The notes: generated from the letters alone by a model not told the origin. A stretch of DNA of 16,077 nucleotides from Candidatus Scatousia excrementipullorum (GCA_017694215.1 JADIND010000108.1:1-16077); one strand, 5' to 3'. Shown: positions 1 through 8,117, counted from the stretch's first letter. Translations and numbers: made by a program.

Positions 1-2998
1 CCGGAGTTGGCTCAGGAGTTGGTTCTGGTGTCGGCTTTTCAGTTGGTTCCGGAGTTGGCTCAGGAGTTGGTGCTTCCGTAGGTTCCGGTGTCGGAACAAC
101 TAAGTTGTCGTCGTCATCTTCCCCACCCTGATCTTCAGGAGGGGTAATATCACCGTCAATATCGTAATTCGGATCATCACCCTGTCCGCTGCCGCCGTAA
201 TAGTAGTTACGGCCGTCATCGTTAGGGGATGTCATGTTTGTCGGATCTCCGCCTACAGCTTCGACATCTTCCGGTCTTACAGCTTTGACTCTGATTGAGG
301 CATCTCCGCCGTCAAGAGTTTTGATAGCATTAGTAGAGCCGTCAGGGGTAAGTGATGTTTTCCCGTCATCGCCTCTGTGTTTACCCATATTGAAGTAGTA
401 GCCGCCTGCATAAGCGTTATCTGCGATGATTATCAAATCCTGATCAGCATTACCGTGTTCGTCTCTGCCTTCACCACGGCCGTCGATTGTACCGTTGTTA
501 ACTTTGACTGTTGAATCCGCAGCGTGTTCGTATTGAGGATTTTCGCTTTCATCCCAGTAACTGCCGAGATCCAGTGCTGTTAATGTAACTTTGTCAGGTG
601 TAACATTATTATTTGGACCATAGTAATCGTTCGGATAATTCGGAACTTCACCTAAATGGTTAATTTCCATATGTTTTCCGCGGGTTGTAATCTTAATGTT
701 ATTCTGAGCAGTTGTTTCTTCAATGTATGTATCTCCCGAGAATTCGGCATCAATATCACCTTTTCTTGCAATTATTGCACCAACATTAGTGTTAGCCTTT
801 TTGCCGTTATCATGATCCATACCTTTGATATAAACATTGTTGTCACCAAGAACATCAACGGTTTCTTCCGGTTTATTGATATCCCATTCGTGAGGTCTTG
901 TTGCATCGTCACCGTCGAATATTTTTTCGACGCCGTTTTGTCTGAAGGTTAACTTCTTGTCAGAGGCTCCGACATTGCCGCTTGCAATAATTGATATGCC
1001 TGTACCTTCAACGTTCGGTTTCGCTGCATTTTCGGCATAGTTAAGGATGTCATAATCAGTGCCGTTTTTGTTGTTGATGTCATCAGCCAACAAATAAACT
1101 TTGCCGTCAGCTTTAGCATAATTCAAATGCATATCTTTATTTGCACTGGCCATGTTAATTAATGAGCCTGTACCTGAACTGTCTGCCGTAATTGTACCGT
1201 CAACATTAGTATTAACCGATTTTTGCCAATCACGGGCATTTGTGCCTATTCCGTCCGGAACTGCTTCGCCGATTGCACCGTTATTAACATCCATTACAAG
1301 GTTCTTTGTCGTTTTAATGTGAGTTTTTGTAACTCCATAGTTTTTAATATTACCGTTATCAACCGTGAATGTAACGTTGCCGTCAGCGTTAAAGTAATTG
1401 TCATTAGTTGTATTGTCACCGATAATTACATCGGATCCTGTGTTATTTACGTCAATAGTACCGCCGTTTGTGGTGGTCGTAATACCCATAAAGTCAGCAT
1501 CACCGCCGCCGCTGTTAGTAATTGTCAGCGAACTTCCGTTATTGGTGATTCTTCCTGAACTTTCGAGGTTGAAACCTGTTGAGCCGGTGTTGGTCAAAGT
1601 AGTTTTACCGGTATTGGTAATTGAACCCTCTGTGTTGAACCCGCCGGAGCCGTTGTTTGTCATTGCAAGAGTACCGGTGTTAACAACTTTGCCGGCTTCT
1701 GCAATGTAAAGCCCGTCAGTACCGCTTGCGGAGTTGAGTAAGGTTGCATCACCAGTATTGGTTACAGAACCGTAGATGTTAAATCCTTCGGCACCGTTAT
1801 TTGTCATCTTAAGTGTGCCGTTGTTAACAACCTGACCGCCCTGTCTTACGTTTAAGCTTGTTCCGTCGTTCAGGAAGGTCATATTACCGCTGACCTGTGT
1901 GACAAGCCCTGTTTCACCGACATTTAATTGTCCTGCATTGTTTGTAATATTAACAGTACCGTTAATTGCAGAATTGTTTCTGACTTCGCCGTTAATATTA
2001 ATACCGTTAGCACCGTGGTTTGTCATTGCAATTAAACCGTTTGAGGCTGAATTGTTTACAAGCATACCTCCAGTGTCAACGGTTATGCCGTTACCTGCAG
2101 TGATTACAATTTCACCGTTTGAACCTGCAAACTGATTTCCGCTTGTAGTTCTTGAACTTACAAGCTGATTAAAAAGGGCAGCTGCTTCAGCCTGCGGGTC
2201 ATGTTCTATAAAATCTTGCGGTCTACCTAATTCATCAAGATTGGTTGGTTCTTTTTTCATGAAGACCGTACTGTCGTTGACACCGGAAAATACCATTGCG
2301 GTGTCACCAAAATTTGCAGTTCCTGCATCAATATTTATACCGCCTCTGGCTATAATTCCACCGTCAACAGTTACAACGCCTGTACCTCTTTGGTAGGTGT
2401 TACTTTGCCAGTTATTAAAATCTACTGTTGCATTACCGGCAAGAGGTTGATTTACAAATTCATCATATTTAACATCTGTCGGAATACCGTTTTTTAATAC
2501 AGTATAAGCATCTTGTGTTGGTGTTAATACAGATAAGGAGCCGACATTTAAAACGCCGCTGGAACCAACAACCATACCGTTAGGTGTTACGAATATCAAA
2601 TGACCATCGGATAAAGCACCATTCTGAGCTTTGAGTGCATTGACTACACCGTTGATGTTAACTTTTCCGTCAACAAGACTGACGAACTTACTAATATCAT
2701 TCAGTGTATAACCGTGATAAGAATCATCGCCGCTTACACTCGCATTTTCTCTCAAATATTGAAAAATAAAGTTTGCGACATCGCCTTTGTCAAGGACAAA
2801 GTTTTCAAAATGTCTAAAACCTGTCTGACCTTTGACAGCTTCCGGTCTTATATCATATCCGCCGGTCTGTTCATTTGGCGTAACGCCGGAAATGTTGGTT
2901 ACCGCAAATGCTGCACTATAACATGCTGCCTGCAATATTAAGGCTGAACTTACCAATGATACTGCTAATTGTTTTTTACTCATTTTCTTTATTCGCAT
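1..2998 (-). CDS. LktA-like filamentous adhesin / TPS-domain exoprotein, 3' end outside window
   Basis: About 999 codons are visible without a stop and the gene continues past the left edge. The chosen start is ATG at 2998 (MRIKKMSKKQLAV...), because GAGGA lies 4-5 bases upstream. An in-frame ATG at 2983 has no clear ribosome site. Residues 1-32 form a signal peptide ending SAAFA. Residues ~40-165 match the haemagglutination-activity/TPS domain: VNINGVVN (113-120), HLIFVTPNGMVVG (133-145), LNVGSL (150-155). This is the pattern of proteins annotated as leukotoxin LktA family filamentous adhesins. Then come Asn/Gly/Thr-rich repeats of beta-helix type, an acidic stretch (EDDDD) and a Pro-Thr-Glu linker (PEPTPEPT) at the edge. 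The inferred role is an exported surface fibre for attachment. The secretion partner and C-terminal anchor are not in view. The family call is strong; the ligand is unknown. Confidence 0.88.
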   Translation of the reverse strand, partial: MRIKKMSKKQLAVSLVSSALILQAACYSAAFAVTNISGVTPNEQTGGYDIRPEAVKGQTGFRHFENFVLDKGDVANFIFQYLRENASVSGDDSYHGYTLNDISKFVSLVDGKVNINGVVNALKAQNGALSDGHLIFVTPNGMVVGSSGVLNVGSLSVLTPTQDAYTVLKNGIPTDVKYDEFVNQPLAGNATVDFNNWQSNTYQRGTGVVTVDGGIIARGGINIDAGTANFGDTAMVFSGVNDSTVFMKKEPTNLDELGRPQDFIEHDPQAEAAALFNQLVSSRTTSGNQFAGSNGEIVITAGNGITVDTGGMLVNNSASNGLIAMTNHGANGININGEVRNNSAINGTVNITNNAGQLNVGETGLVTQVSGNMTFLNDGTSLNVRQGGQVVNNGTLKMTNNGAEGFNIYGSVTNTGDATLLNSASGTDGLYIAEAGKVVNTGTLAMTNNGSGGFNTEGSITNTGKTTLTNTGSTGFNLESSGRITNNGSSLTITNSGGGDADFMGITTTTNGGTIDVNNTGSDVIIGDNTTNDNYFNADGNVTFTVDNGNIKNYGVTKTHIKTTKNLVMDVNNGAIGEAVPDGIGTNARDWQKSVNTNVDGTITADSSGTGSLINMASANKDMHLNYAKADGKVYLLADDINNKNGTDYDILNYAENAAKPNVEGTGISIIASGNVGASDKKLTFRQNGVEKIFDGDDATRPHEWDINKPEETVDVLGDNNVYIKGMDHDNGKKANTNVGAIIARKGDIDAEFSGDTYIEETTAQNNIKITTRGKHMEINHLGEVPNYPNDYYGPNNNVTPDKVTLTALDLGSYWDESENPQYEHAADSTVKVNNGTIDGRGEGRDEHGNADQDLIIIADNAYAGGYYFNMGKHRGDDGKTSLTPDGSTNAIKTLDGGDASIRVKAVRPEDVEAVGGDPTNMTSPNDDGRNYYYGGSGQGDDPNYDIDGDITPPEDQGGEDDDDNLVVPTPEPTEAPTPEPTPEPTEKPTPEPTPEPTP
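3..98 (-). repeat. Pro-Thr-Glu linker repeat inside the adhesin
   Basis: The same 21-base stretch starts at 3 and again at 51, a 48-base period, within DNA encoding PEPT/KPTPEPT units. Related GGTTCCGG/GGTGTCGG words recur through ~98. Such short in-frame repeats often vary in copy number. Here they make an extended, probably wall-spanning or spacer segment. Confidence 0.7.
1495..2085 (-). repeat. Divergent beta-helix-type protein repeats in the adhesin
   Basis: Translated on the minus strand, this stretch repeats a unit of roughly 18-25 residues of the form N-N/T-G-x-L-x-M/I-T-N-x-G-x-x-G-F-N. Examples are GTLKMTNNGAEGFNIYGSVT, GTLAMTNNGSGGFNTEGSIT and SSLTITNSGGG. The units are degenerate at DNA level, so they are old repeats. 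The pattern fits a right-handed beta-helix shaft as in filamentous haemagglutinins (family knowledge). Confidence 0.65.
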
Positions 2999-3180
2999 GC
3001 TTTCCTCGATTCTGTATTCGCACATCACTATAAATATATAAACGGTTCAGGGTTGTTAAAAATTTACTGTTTTCGCAAAAAGTTTTACAAAAGTTCATAT
3101 TTTTTACTCCGGCGTTTTATTTTATTGACTGCTCAAAAGATGTCTGTTTACGGATTTTTGTATTTTGGGGAATGATATGA
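2999..3180. other. Upstream region of the adhesin gene
   Basis: This gene-free stretch should contain the minus-strand adhesin promoter. On the minus strand I see TTGTAA-18-TAAATT and, closer to the start, TATAGT-like -10 words, but no single convincing pair. No small gene is supported. Confidence 0.35.
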
Positions 3181-3436
3181 AAACCCTCACCCGAATTGCT
3201 AAATTCACTGCGTTCATTAAGCAATTCAACCCTCTCACAAAGAGAGAGGGTAAAAGAGTTTCAGAATGACATGAGGAAAATCCCCCTTCTCTTCCCCCTT
3301 TACAAAAGGGGGCTAAACCTTTGTTGCATTTTTTTATCATGTCTGCCCCCTCTCCCTAACCCTCTCCCCAAAAAGGGGCGAAGGAAAATAATGCCTCCAT
3401 TCATAAGGGAGGTGGCACGTTAGTGCCGGAGGGTTT
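3181..3436. mobile_element. MITE-like, hairpin-rich element with 8-bp terminal inverted repeats
   Basis: The ends are AAACCCTC (3181-3188) and its exact complement GAGGGTTT (3429-3436). Inside are at least five perfect short hairpins: 3193-3200/3220-3227 (GAATTGCT), 3229-3236/3244-3251 (ACCCTCTC), 3294-3300/3306-3312 (CCCCCTT), 3366-3369/3375-3378 (CCCC), and 3414-3418/3423-3427 (GGCAC, loop GTTA). Base composition switches to runs of C and G unlike its AT-rich surroundings, which suggests acquisition. It has no coding capacity. Short open frames across it are palindrome artefacts. No clear target-site duplication flanks it, so it may instead be several nested palindromic repeats. Confidence 0.55.
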
Positions 3437-3476
3437 CTACTTCCATTTATTCTTTTGAGTTGTCAATGTCCTATTG

Positions 3477-3505
3477 TTTAAAGAGATAGTTTAATTTTGT
3501 ATAAT
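3477..3505 (+). promoter_or_regulatory. Possible sigma70-type promoter, distal to gene 3752
   Basis: TTTAAA (3477-3482), a 17-base spacer, then TATAAT (3500-3505). A transcript from it would carry the 3515-3542 hairpin in a leader of about 240 bases. In such AT-rich DNA a chance match is quite possible. Confidence 0.3.
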
Positions 3506-3514
3506 AATTATAAC

Positions 3515-3573
3515 ATATATATTGAATAAATTCAATATATATATTAAATATATTTAATTTGTGTAATATATTA
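3515..3573. repeat. Cluster of three adjacent AT palindromes
   Basis: Positions 3515-3527 and 3530-3542 are 13-base complementary arms (ATATATATTGAAT) around an AA loop. Directly next to it, 3543-3558 is a perfect 16-base palindrome (ATTAAATATATTTAAT). TAATATATTA at 3564-3573 is a third. They could be operators, a cruciform or easily melted DNA, or a leader hairpin. No T-run or upstream gene argues for a terminator. Confidence 0.6.
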
Positions 3574-3751
3574 AGAAATGTAAAGCTAAGTTTGTGGGCT
3601 ATAAGCCTTACCCTGACTGAATTATATAAAAAAGATGAAAAAAAGTCTAAATTTTTATGCAATTTTTGACGACAAATTTTTTTATTAAAAGTATATAGCG
3701 AAGTATAAGTAAAAAATCAATTCTGCACGAGGAATTGAAGAAAGGTGAATT

Positions 3752-5680
3752 ATGAGTGATTTAAATGTGGGTGCACCAAAGCCAACGCTCGTCATGGAAA
3801 ACAACAAATGTTACCTGAAGATGGTTGATGCAAACGGAAAAGAAGTTAAAATAGAGGTTGATGCTTCTATTTTTACACAAGGTCAGCAAGCCGAAAAAAA
3901 AGAAAACATGAACATTCCGGGACTTACGGTTGAACGTTCCAAGGATGAAAACGGAGAAGAAACCGAAAAAGCCTATACCGGTCTTAATGAGGCTACGATT
4001 GAAGAAGGCGAAGGTATGCGTAGCCGAAAAGAATACAGAAAGATGCGAAAAGAGATTCAGGCTGATTTGAAGGACTATTTTGAAGAGCAGGGTTATGATG
4101 ATTACAAAAAGAAATATGCCCGCCAGCAGGCTAAAGATATTGTAAATACCAAAAAAGCTGCTGATAGAGTAATTTCATCTCAGTATTATACAGATGAAGC
4201 TGCTTACAAAGCCGCTAAAAAAGCTAATCCTGACTTACGTCACGTATTATTAACTGATTCCGATATGGAAATCCTTAGAGATCAGGAATGGGATGGAGCT
4301 TTTGTTGGCAGAGAAAGAGATGAAAACGGTAATATTGTTAAAGAAGGTACTTTAGACAGTGCCAAATTAAAACAGGTTGCAGCTGAAAGAATCGGCTGGG
4401 ATAATAAACTGGAAATGGAAGAACGTGTTTCTGAAAGTGCAACATTTGCTGATGAAGTCGGTTTGACAAACGGTAAGGTTACACACAGAAAAGCTCGTAA
4501 AATAAAAAATCTATATAAGCATATCGGTTTTGACTACCAAAAAGATTTGACCGAAGTTAAAAGAGCTGCTTATGTTGTTGCAACTACATTGGGTGGTGCA
4601 GCTGCAGGTAATGCTTTAGCTCGAACCGGTTTAGGACAGGCATCGGGTACAGGAGTTGCTCCTGGAGGTGAGCATGTATCGGAAGTTTGGATGAATGGTG
4701 TACTTGTCGGTAAGCAAGTAACTGAACTTCCTGATCAACTCGTGCCGGTAAGTACAGCTCTGTCAGGAGCTAAGGGTGCAGCACTTGGTGCATTAATCGG
4801 TGCAGGTATCGGGCTCGCAACTATGGGTAAAGTCGTTAACGATCTAGATAAGAAAAATGATATTCTGCAGGGTATGCCTGTTGACCAGTTCGTTGAAAGA
4901 GGCGAAGTCAGCGGTATCAAAGACAGAAAAAACCAGATTATGATGGAAGATACCTTGAGAATGGCTAAAGAAAAAGGTATTACAGACGGTCAGATGATGG
5001 CTGCTATCACCGGTGCAAGAGGTGAAAACCAGTGCTTATCTGAAGAAGAACTTATCAAATTATGGAAAGCTGTAAAAGAATATGAACCGGCTCAGAATCC
5101 AACCGGCCCGACCGGCCCGACCGGCCCGACCGGTCCTACCGGTCCTACGGGGCCAACTGGTCCAACCGGCCCGACAGGTCCAACCGGTCCGACTGGTCCG
5201 ACAGAACCGCCTAAACCTCAATATGATATTGAGGAAGAAAAGGCTCCACAGGTTAAAACTCATAAAGTAAATTACGGTGAATATCCATATGCCATTATCG
5301 AAGGCAGATACGGTGTTAAACAAGGTACTCCTGAATTCAACGCAATCAGAGATGCTGTTTACGAAGCCAGCGGATATAAACGTAATACTAACTTAAAAGT
5401 CGGTGATGAATTTACATTGCCTGAAGTTGAGGTAAACGGTAAAATCTATAAACCAAATGACTTAAAGAATGTTGCTACTGGCAAGGTAATTGACAATGGA
5501 CTTAAAACTGGTTCGTTAAAGACAGTCATTAAGGCCGGTGATAAATACTACATTATCTATGCTGACGGTGACAAAAAAGGTCAAAGAGTACCAGGTGAAC
5601 CTGCCTTCGACAGCTGGGATGCCGCTAACAACCGTATCATTGAACTCGGCGACGAAGACGGTGCTCCGCCTCGTAAATAA
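3752..5680 (+). CDS. Unrecognised protein with glycine-rich helices, (GPT)11 collagen-like tract and LysM-like domain
   Basis: This 642-residue protein has no evident signal peptide. Residues ~1-90 are acidic/polar. Residues 90-270 are charged and mainly helical (RSRKEYRKMRKEI...). Residues 271-290 and 335-360 are Gly/Ala-rich hydrophobic stretches with GxxxG spacing (ALGALIGAGIGLA), likely membrane-inserting or tightly packed helices. Residues 452-484 are eleven perfect Gly-Pro-Thr triplets. From ~504 there is a LysM-like module (HKVNYGEYPYAIIEGRYGV...NLKVGDEFTLPEV), a fold that usually binds peptidoglycan. The start has AAAGGTGA 5 bases upstream. It is transcribed alone, ending at a strong terminator. 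I infer a cell-wall-associated or phage-/surface-like structural protein, but export is unexplained and the LysM call is tentative. Confidence 0.8.
   Translation: MSDLNVGAPKPTLVMENNKCYLKMVDANGKEVKIEVDASIFTQGQQAEKKENMNIPGLTVERSKDENGEETEKAYTGLNEATIEEGEGMRSRKEYRKMRKEIQADLKDYFEEQGYDDYKKKYARQQAKDIVNTKKAADRVISSQYYTDEAAYKAAKKANPDLRHVLLTDSDMEILRDQEWDGAFVGRERDENGNIVKEGTLDSAKLKQVAAERIGWDNKLEMEERVSESATFADEVGLTNGKVTHRKARKIKNLYKHIGFDYQKDLTEVKRAAYVVATTLGGAAAGNALARTGLGQASGTGVAPGGEHVSEVWMNGVLVGKQVTELPDQLVPVSTALSGAKGAALGALIGAGIGLATMGKVVNDLDKKNDILQGMPVDQFVERGEVSGIKDRKNQIMMEDTLRMAKEKGITDGQMMAAITGARGENQCLSEEELIKLWKAVKEYEPAQNPTGPTGPTGPTGPTGPTGPTGPTGPTGPTGPTGPTEPPKPQYDIEEEKAPQVKTHKVNYGEYPYAIIEGRYGVKQGTPEFNAIRDAVYEASGYKRNTNLKVGDEFTLPEVEVNGKIYKPNDLKNVATGKVIDNGLKTGSLKTVIKAGDKYYIIYADGDKKGQRVPGEPAFDSWDAANNRIIELGDEDGAPPRK
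5105..5203 (+). repeat. Eleven 9-bp units encoding Gly-Pro-Thr
   Basis: The first three units are identical (GGCCCGACC). The remaining eight vary at third codon positions yet all encode GPT. The pattern suggests recent expansion of the first units on an older tract kept by protein-level selection. GPT-type collagen-like tracts are known from bacterial surface proteins such as BclA. Confidence 0.9.
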
Positions 5681-5711
5681 CAAGAGTAATCTTAAAAAAC
5701 TTATAATTCAC

Positions 5712-5741
5712 AAGAGGTCTGAATTTCAGACCTCTTTTTTT
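5712..5741 (+). terminator. Rho-independent terminator after gene 3752
   Basis: An 11-bp stem (AAGAGGTCTGA, 5712-5722, with 5726-5736) and a 3-base loop are followed by a T-run to 5741. It lies 31 bases after the stop at 5680. Its T-run overlaps the stop codon of the converging minus-strand gene. Confidence 0.9.
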
Positions 5742-6075
5742 ATCCGAACCATGAAATTCCAAGTGCTATTATTGAAAGCAGCAATGCTCCTAAAAATGCA
5801 CTCCAGAAACCTTCTACCTGTACTCCCGGTACCAGATATGCCACAAACATAAATAACAACGCATTTATTACTAAAATAAATAAACCGAGTGTCAGTATGT
5901 TTATCGGTAGTGTAAGAAATATCAGAACCGGCTTGATAAATACATTTATCAATGCAATCACTACAGCTGCTATTAATGCAGTTACAAAGTTTGATATGGT
6001 TATTCCGGGCACAACCCAGCCTACAAACATTATCCCGAGTGCAAGCCCTATCCATTTTAATAATAATATTAACAT
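5740..6075 (-). CDS. Phage holin family 4 / YvlD-type small membrane protein
   Basis: This 111-residue, almost wholly hydrophobic protein has four predicted membrane helices. It carries the family pattern W.G.A.GI...GWVVPGI near the N-terminus, NVFIKPVLIFLTLPINILTLGLF in the middle, and LVPGVQVEGFWSAFLGALLLS near the end. This matches Pfam Phage_holin_4_2 (formerly DUF360), proteins mostly found on bacterial chromosomes with no proven lysis role. AGGAG lies 7 bases before the ATG. It sits downstream of dnaK behind the dnaK terminator, so it is probably transcribed separately or by read-through. No phage genes surround it, so a prophage origin is not supported. Confidence 0.88.
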   Translation of the reverse strand: MLILLLKWIGLALGIMFVGWVVPGITISNFVTALIAAVVIALINVFIKPVLIFLTLPINILTLGLFILVINALLFMFVAYLVPGVQVEGFWSAFLGALLLSIIALGISWFG

Positions 6076-6141
6076 AATATTCTCCTGTTTTTTATAAGTT
6101 TATTGCATCGGATAAAGTTTTTCATTGTCTGTTACGGTAAT

Positions 6142-6171
6142 AAAAAAGACCGTCTTTTCAGGCGGTCTTTT
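6142..6171 (-). terminator. Rho-independent terminator of dnaK
   Basis: On the minus strand AAAAGACCG pairs with CGGTCTTTT around a short loop, followed by further T residues. It begins 24 bases past the dnaK stop at 6195. Confidence 0.88.
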
Positions 6172-6194
6172 GAGTTATGTTATGAATTTCGGTT

Positions 6195-8042
6195 TTATTC
6201 TTTTGTGTATTCTGCATCAATTACATCATCATCTTTTTTGTCTTCGGTATTAGCAGATGAAGCACTGTCGCTGGATGCTGTTCCCTGGTTAGCCTGTTCT
6301 TCTTTTTGAACTGCTTCGTAAGCTTTCTGGGAAATGCTGAACATTGTCTGCTGCAAATCTTCTGATAATTTCTTCAATTCGTCAACAGGTTTGTTTTCAT
6401 CCAGTGCTTTTTGAAGTGCTGCTTTTTGTTCATCAAGTTTTGACTTGTCTGCAGAATCAATTTTACCTTCAAAATCTTTTACGATTCTGTCTGCAGATGC
6501 AATCAAGCTGGTTGCATTGTTTTTGATTTCAGCTTCTTCTTTTTTCTTCTTATCTTCAGCAGCGTTTGCTTCAGCTTCTTTAACCATTTTGTCGATATCG
6601 GCTTCTGACAGGTTAGAAGAATTTGTGATAGTGATTTTTTGTTCTTTGTTTGTAGCTTTATCTTTAGCTGAAACATTTACAATACCGTTGGCATCAATAT
6701 CGAACGTAACTTCGATTTGAGGCAATCCTCTCATTGCAGGCGGGATACCGTCAAGTCTGAACATACCTAAAGATTTGTTGTCTTTTGCCATTGGTCTTTC
6801 ACCCTGAAGAATGTGAATATCAACGGCTGTCTGGTTATTTTCGGCTGTAGAGAATACCTGTGATTTAGAAACAGGTATTGTAGTGTTTCTTGGAACCAGC
6901 GGAGTCATAACGCCGCCGAGAGTTTCGATACCTAATGTAAGAGGGGTTACATCAAGCAATACGATATCTTTAACTTCACCGGCGAGTACACCTGCCTGAA
7001 TTGCAGCACCAACAGCAACAACTTCATCAGGGTTTACTGACTGGTTAGGTTCTTTACCGGTATATTCTTTTACTAACTGCTGAACTGCAGGGATTCTTGA
7101 AGAACCGCCGACAAGAACAACTTCGTTAATATCATTTTTTGTAACACCGGCATCTCTTAATGCATTTTCAACAGGTGTTTTACATCTGTTCAAAAGATCA
7201 CGGCATAAATCTTCAAATTTAGCTCTTGTCAAGCTTAATTCAAGGTGTTTAGGACCGTTTGCGTCAGCAGTAATGAACGGTAAGCTTATGCTTGTTTCCA
7301 TAACTGATGACAATTCGATTTTAGCTTTTTCTGCTGCTTCCTTAACACGCTGCATAGCCTGTTTATCATTTCTTAAATCGATTCCTTCCTGTTTTTGGAA
7401 TTCGTCGCAAATCCAATCCATAACTTTCTGGTCAAAGTCGTCACCACCTAAGTGAGTATCACCTGATGTTGAAAGAACTTCATGAACACCGTCACCGATT
7501 TCAAGGATTGATACATCAAATGTACCGCCGCCTAAGTCGAATACAAGAACTTTTTCAGATTTTTCTTTTTCAAGACCGTAAGCCAGAGCTGCTGCTGTAG
7601 GTTCGTTTACGATACGCAATACATCTAACCCTGCGATTTTACCCGCATCTTTAGTTGCCTGTCTTTGAGCATCGTTAAAGTAAGCAGGAACAGTAATAAC
7701 AGCTGATGTAACTTTTTCTCCAAGATATGCACTTGCATCATCTGCTAATTTTCTCAAAATCATTGCAGAAATTTCCTGCGGGGTATAGTCTTTTCCGTCT
7801 ATGTTAACTTTATAATTTTCGCCCATATGTCTTTTTATTGAAGCGATAGTTTTATCAGGGTTCAAAATAGCCTGACGTTTAGCTAACTGACCAACCAATC
7901 TTTCTCCCGTTTTAGAAAAACCAACGATAGAAGGGGTTGTTCTTGAACCTTCAGCGTTGGCTATAACTGTAGGCTTGCCGCCTTCCATGACCGCTACAAC
8001 GGAGTTTGTTGTACCCAAGTCAATACCAATAGTTTTTGCCAT
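6195..8042 (-). CDS. dnaK: Chaperone protein DnaK (Hsp70)
   Basis: An ATP-dependent Hsp70 chaperone of the cytosol that works with DnaJ and GrpE, neither of which is in view. At 615 residues it has the usual length. ATPase motifs are IGIDLGTTNS (5-14), DLGGGTFDVS (169-178) and VVLVGGSSRIP (308-318). The linker and substrate domain follow (DVTPLTLGIET from ~364), and the tail is acidic and ends DDDVIDAEYTKE as in true DnaK. ATG at 8042 is chosen because MAKTIGIDLG is conserved, although a TTG at 8048 is closer to the AAGGAG box. The ATPase domain reads IKRHMGENYKVNIDGKDYTP. It lacks the ~23-residue insertion typical of proteobacterial and cyanobacterial DnaK, so it is of the Gram-positive type. 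It is transcribed alone. Confidence 0.98.
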   Translation of the reverse strand: MAKTIGIDLGTTNSVVAVMEGGKPTVIANAEGSRTTPSIVGFSKTGERLVGQLAKRQAILNPDKTIASIKRHMGENYKVNIDGKDYTPQEISAMILRKLADDASAYLGEKVTSAVITVPAYFNDAQRQATKDAGKIAGLDVLRIVNEPTAAALAYGLEKEKSEKVLVFDLGGGTFDVSILEIGDGVHEVLSTSGDTHLGGDDFDQKVMDWICDEFQKQEGIDLRNDKQAMQRVKEAAEKAKIELSSVMETSISLPFITADANGPKHLELSLTRAKFEDLCRDLLNRCKTPVENALRDAGVTKNDINEVVLVGGSSRIPAVQQLVKEYTGKEPNQSVNPDEVVAVGAAIQAGVLAGEVKDIVLLDVTPLTLGIETLGGVMTPLVPRNTTIPVSKSQVFSTAENNQTAVDIHILQGERPMAKDNKSLGMFRLDGIPPAMRGLPQIEVTFDIDANGIVNVSAKDKATNKEQKITITNSSNLSEADIDKMVKEAEANAAEDKKKKEEAEIKNNATSLIASADRIVKDFEGKIDSADKSKLDEQKAALQKALDENKPVDELKKLSEDLQQTMFSISQKAYEAVQKEEQANQGTASSDSASSANTEDKKDDDVIDAEYTKE

Positions 8043-8088
8043 AATCAATTATCTCCTTTTTCTTAGATATTATTCATTTGATATTATT

Positions 8089-8117
8089 GTTATAACATCG
8101 TTTTTACTAATTCTTAA
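8089..8117 (-). promoter_or_regulatory. Probable dnaK promoter
   Basis: On the minus strand TTAAGA (8112-8117), a 17-base spacer and TATAAC (8089-8094) lie about 47 bases before the ATG. No CIRCE inverted repeat (TTAGCACTC-N9-GAGTGCTAA) is present, so control by HrcA is not indicated here. Confidence 0.5.

Larger units (their letters stand above)
3437..3751. other. AT-rich intergenic region upstream of the collagen/LysM-like gene
   Basis: There is no gene here. The stretch holds three consecutive AT palindromes (3515-3573), possible rightward promoters, and a GAAAGGTGA ribosome site 5 bases before ATG 3752. Nearer the gene there is a TTGACG (3666-3671) with TATATA (3692-3697), but the 20-base spacing is long. 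TATAAG at 3704 is another possible -10. Confidence 0.5.

Noticed and set aside
656..2941. Plus-strand open frames inside the adhesin gene
   Set aside because: The minus strand gives one continuous, signal-peptide-led protein with family motifs; the plus-strand frames lack start signals and resemble no protein.
3122..3423. Short open frames on both strands in the hairpin-rich element
   Set aside because: They follow palindromic C/G runs, lack ribosome sites and read differently on each strand; they are by-products of the repeat structure.
5740..6075. Prophage or lysis cassette because of the holin-family protein
   Set aside because: This family is mostly chromosomal, and no endolysin, capsid or integrase gene is nearby.
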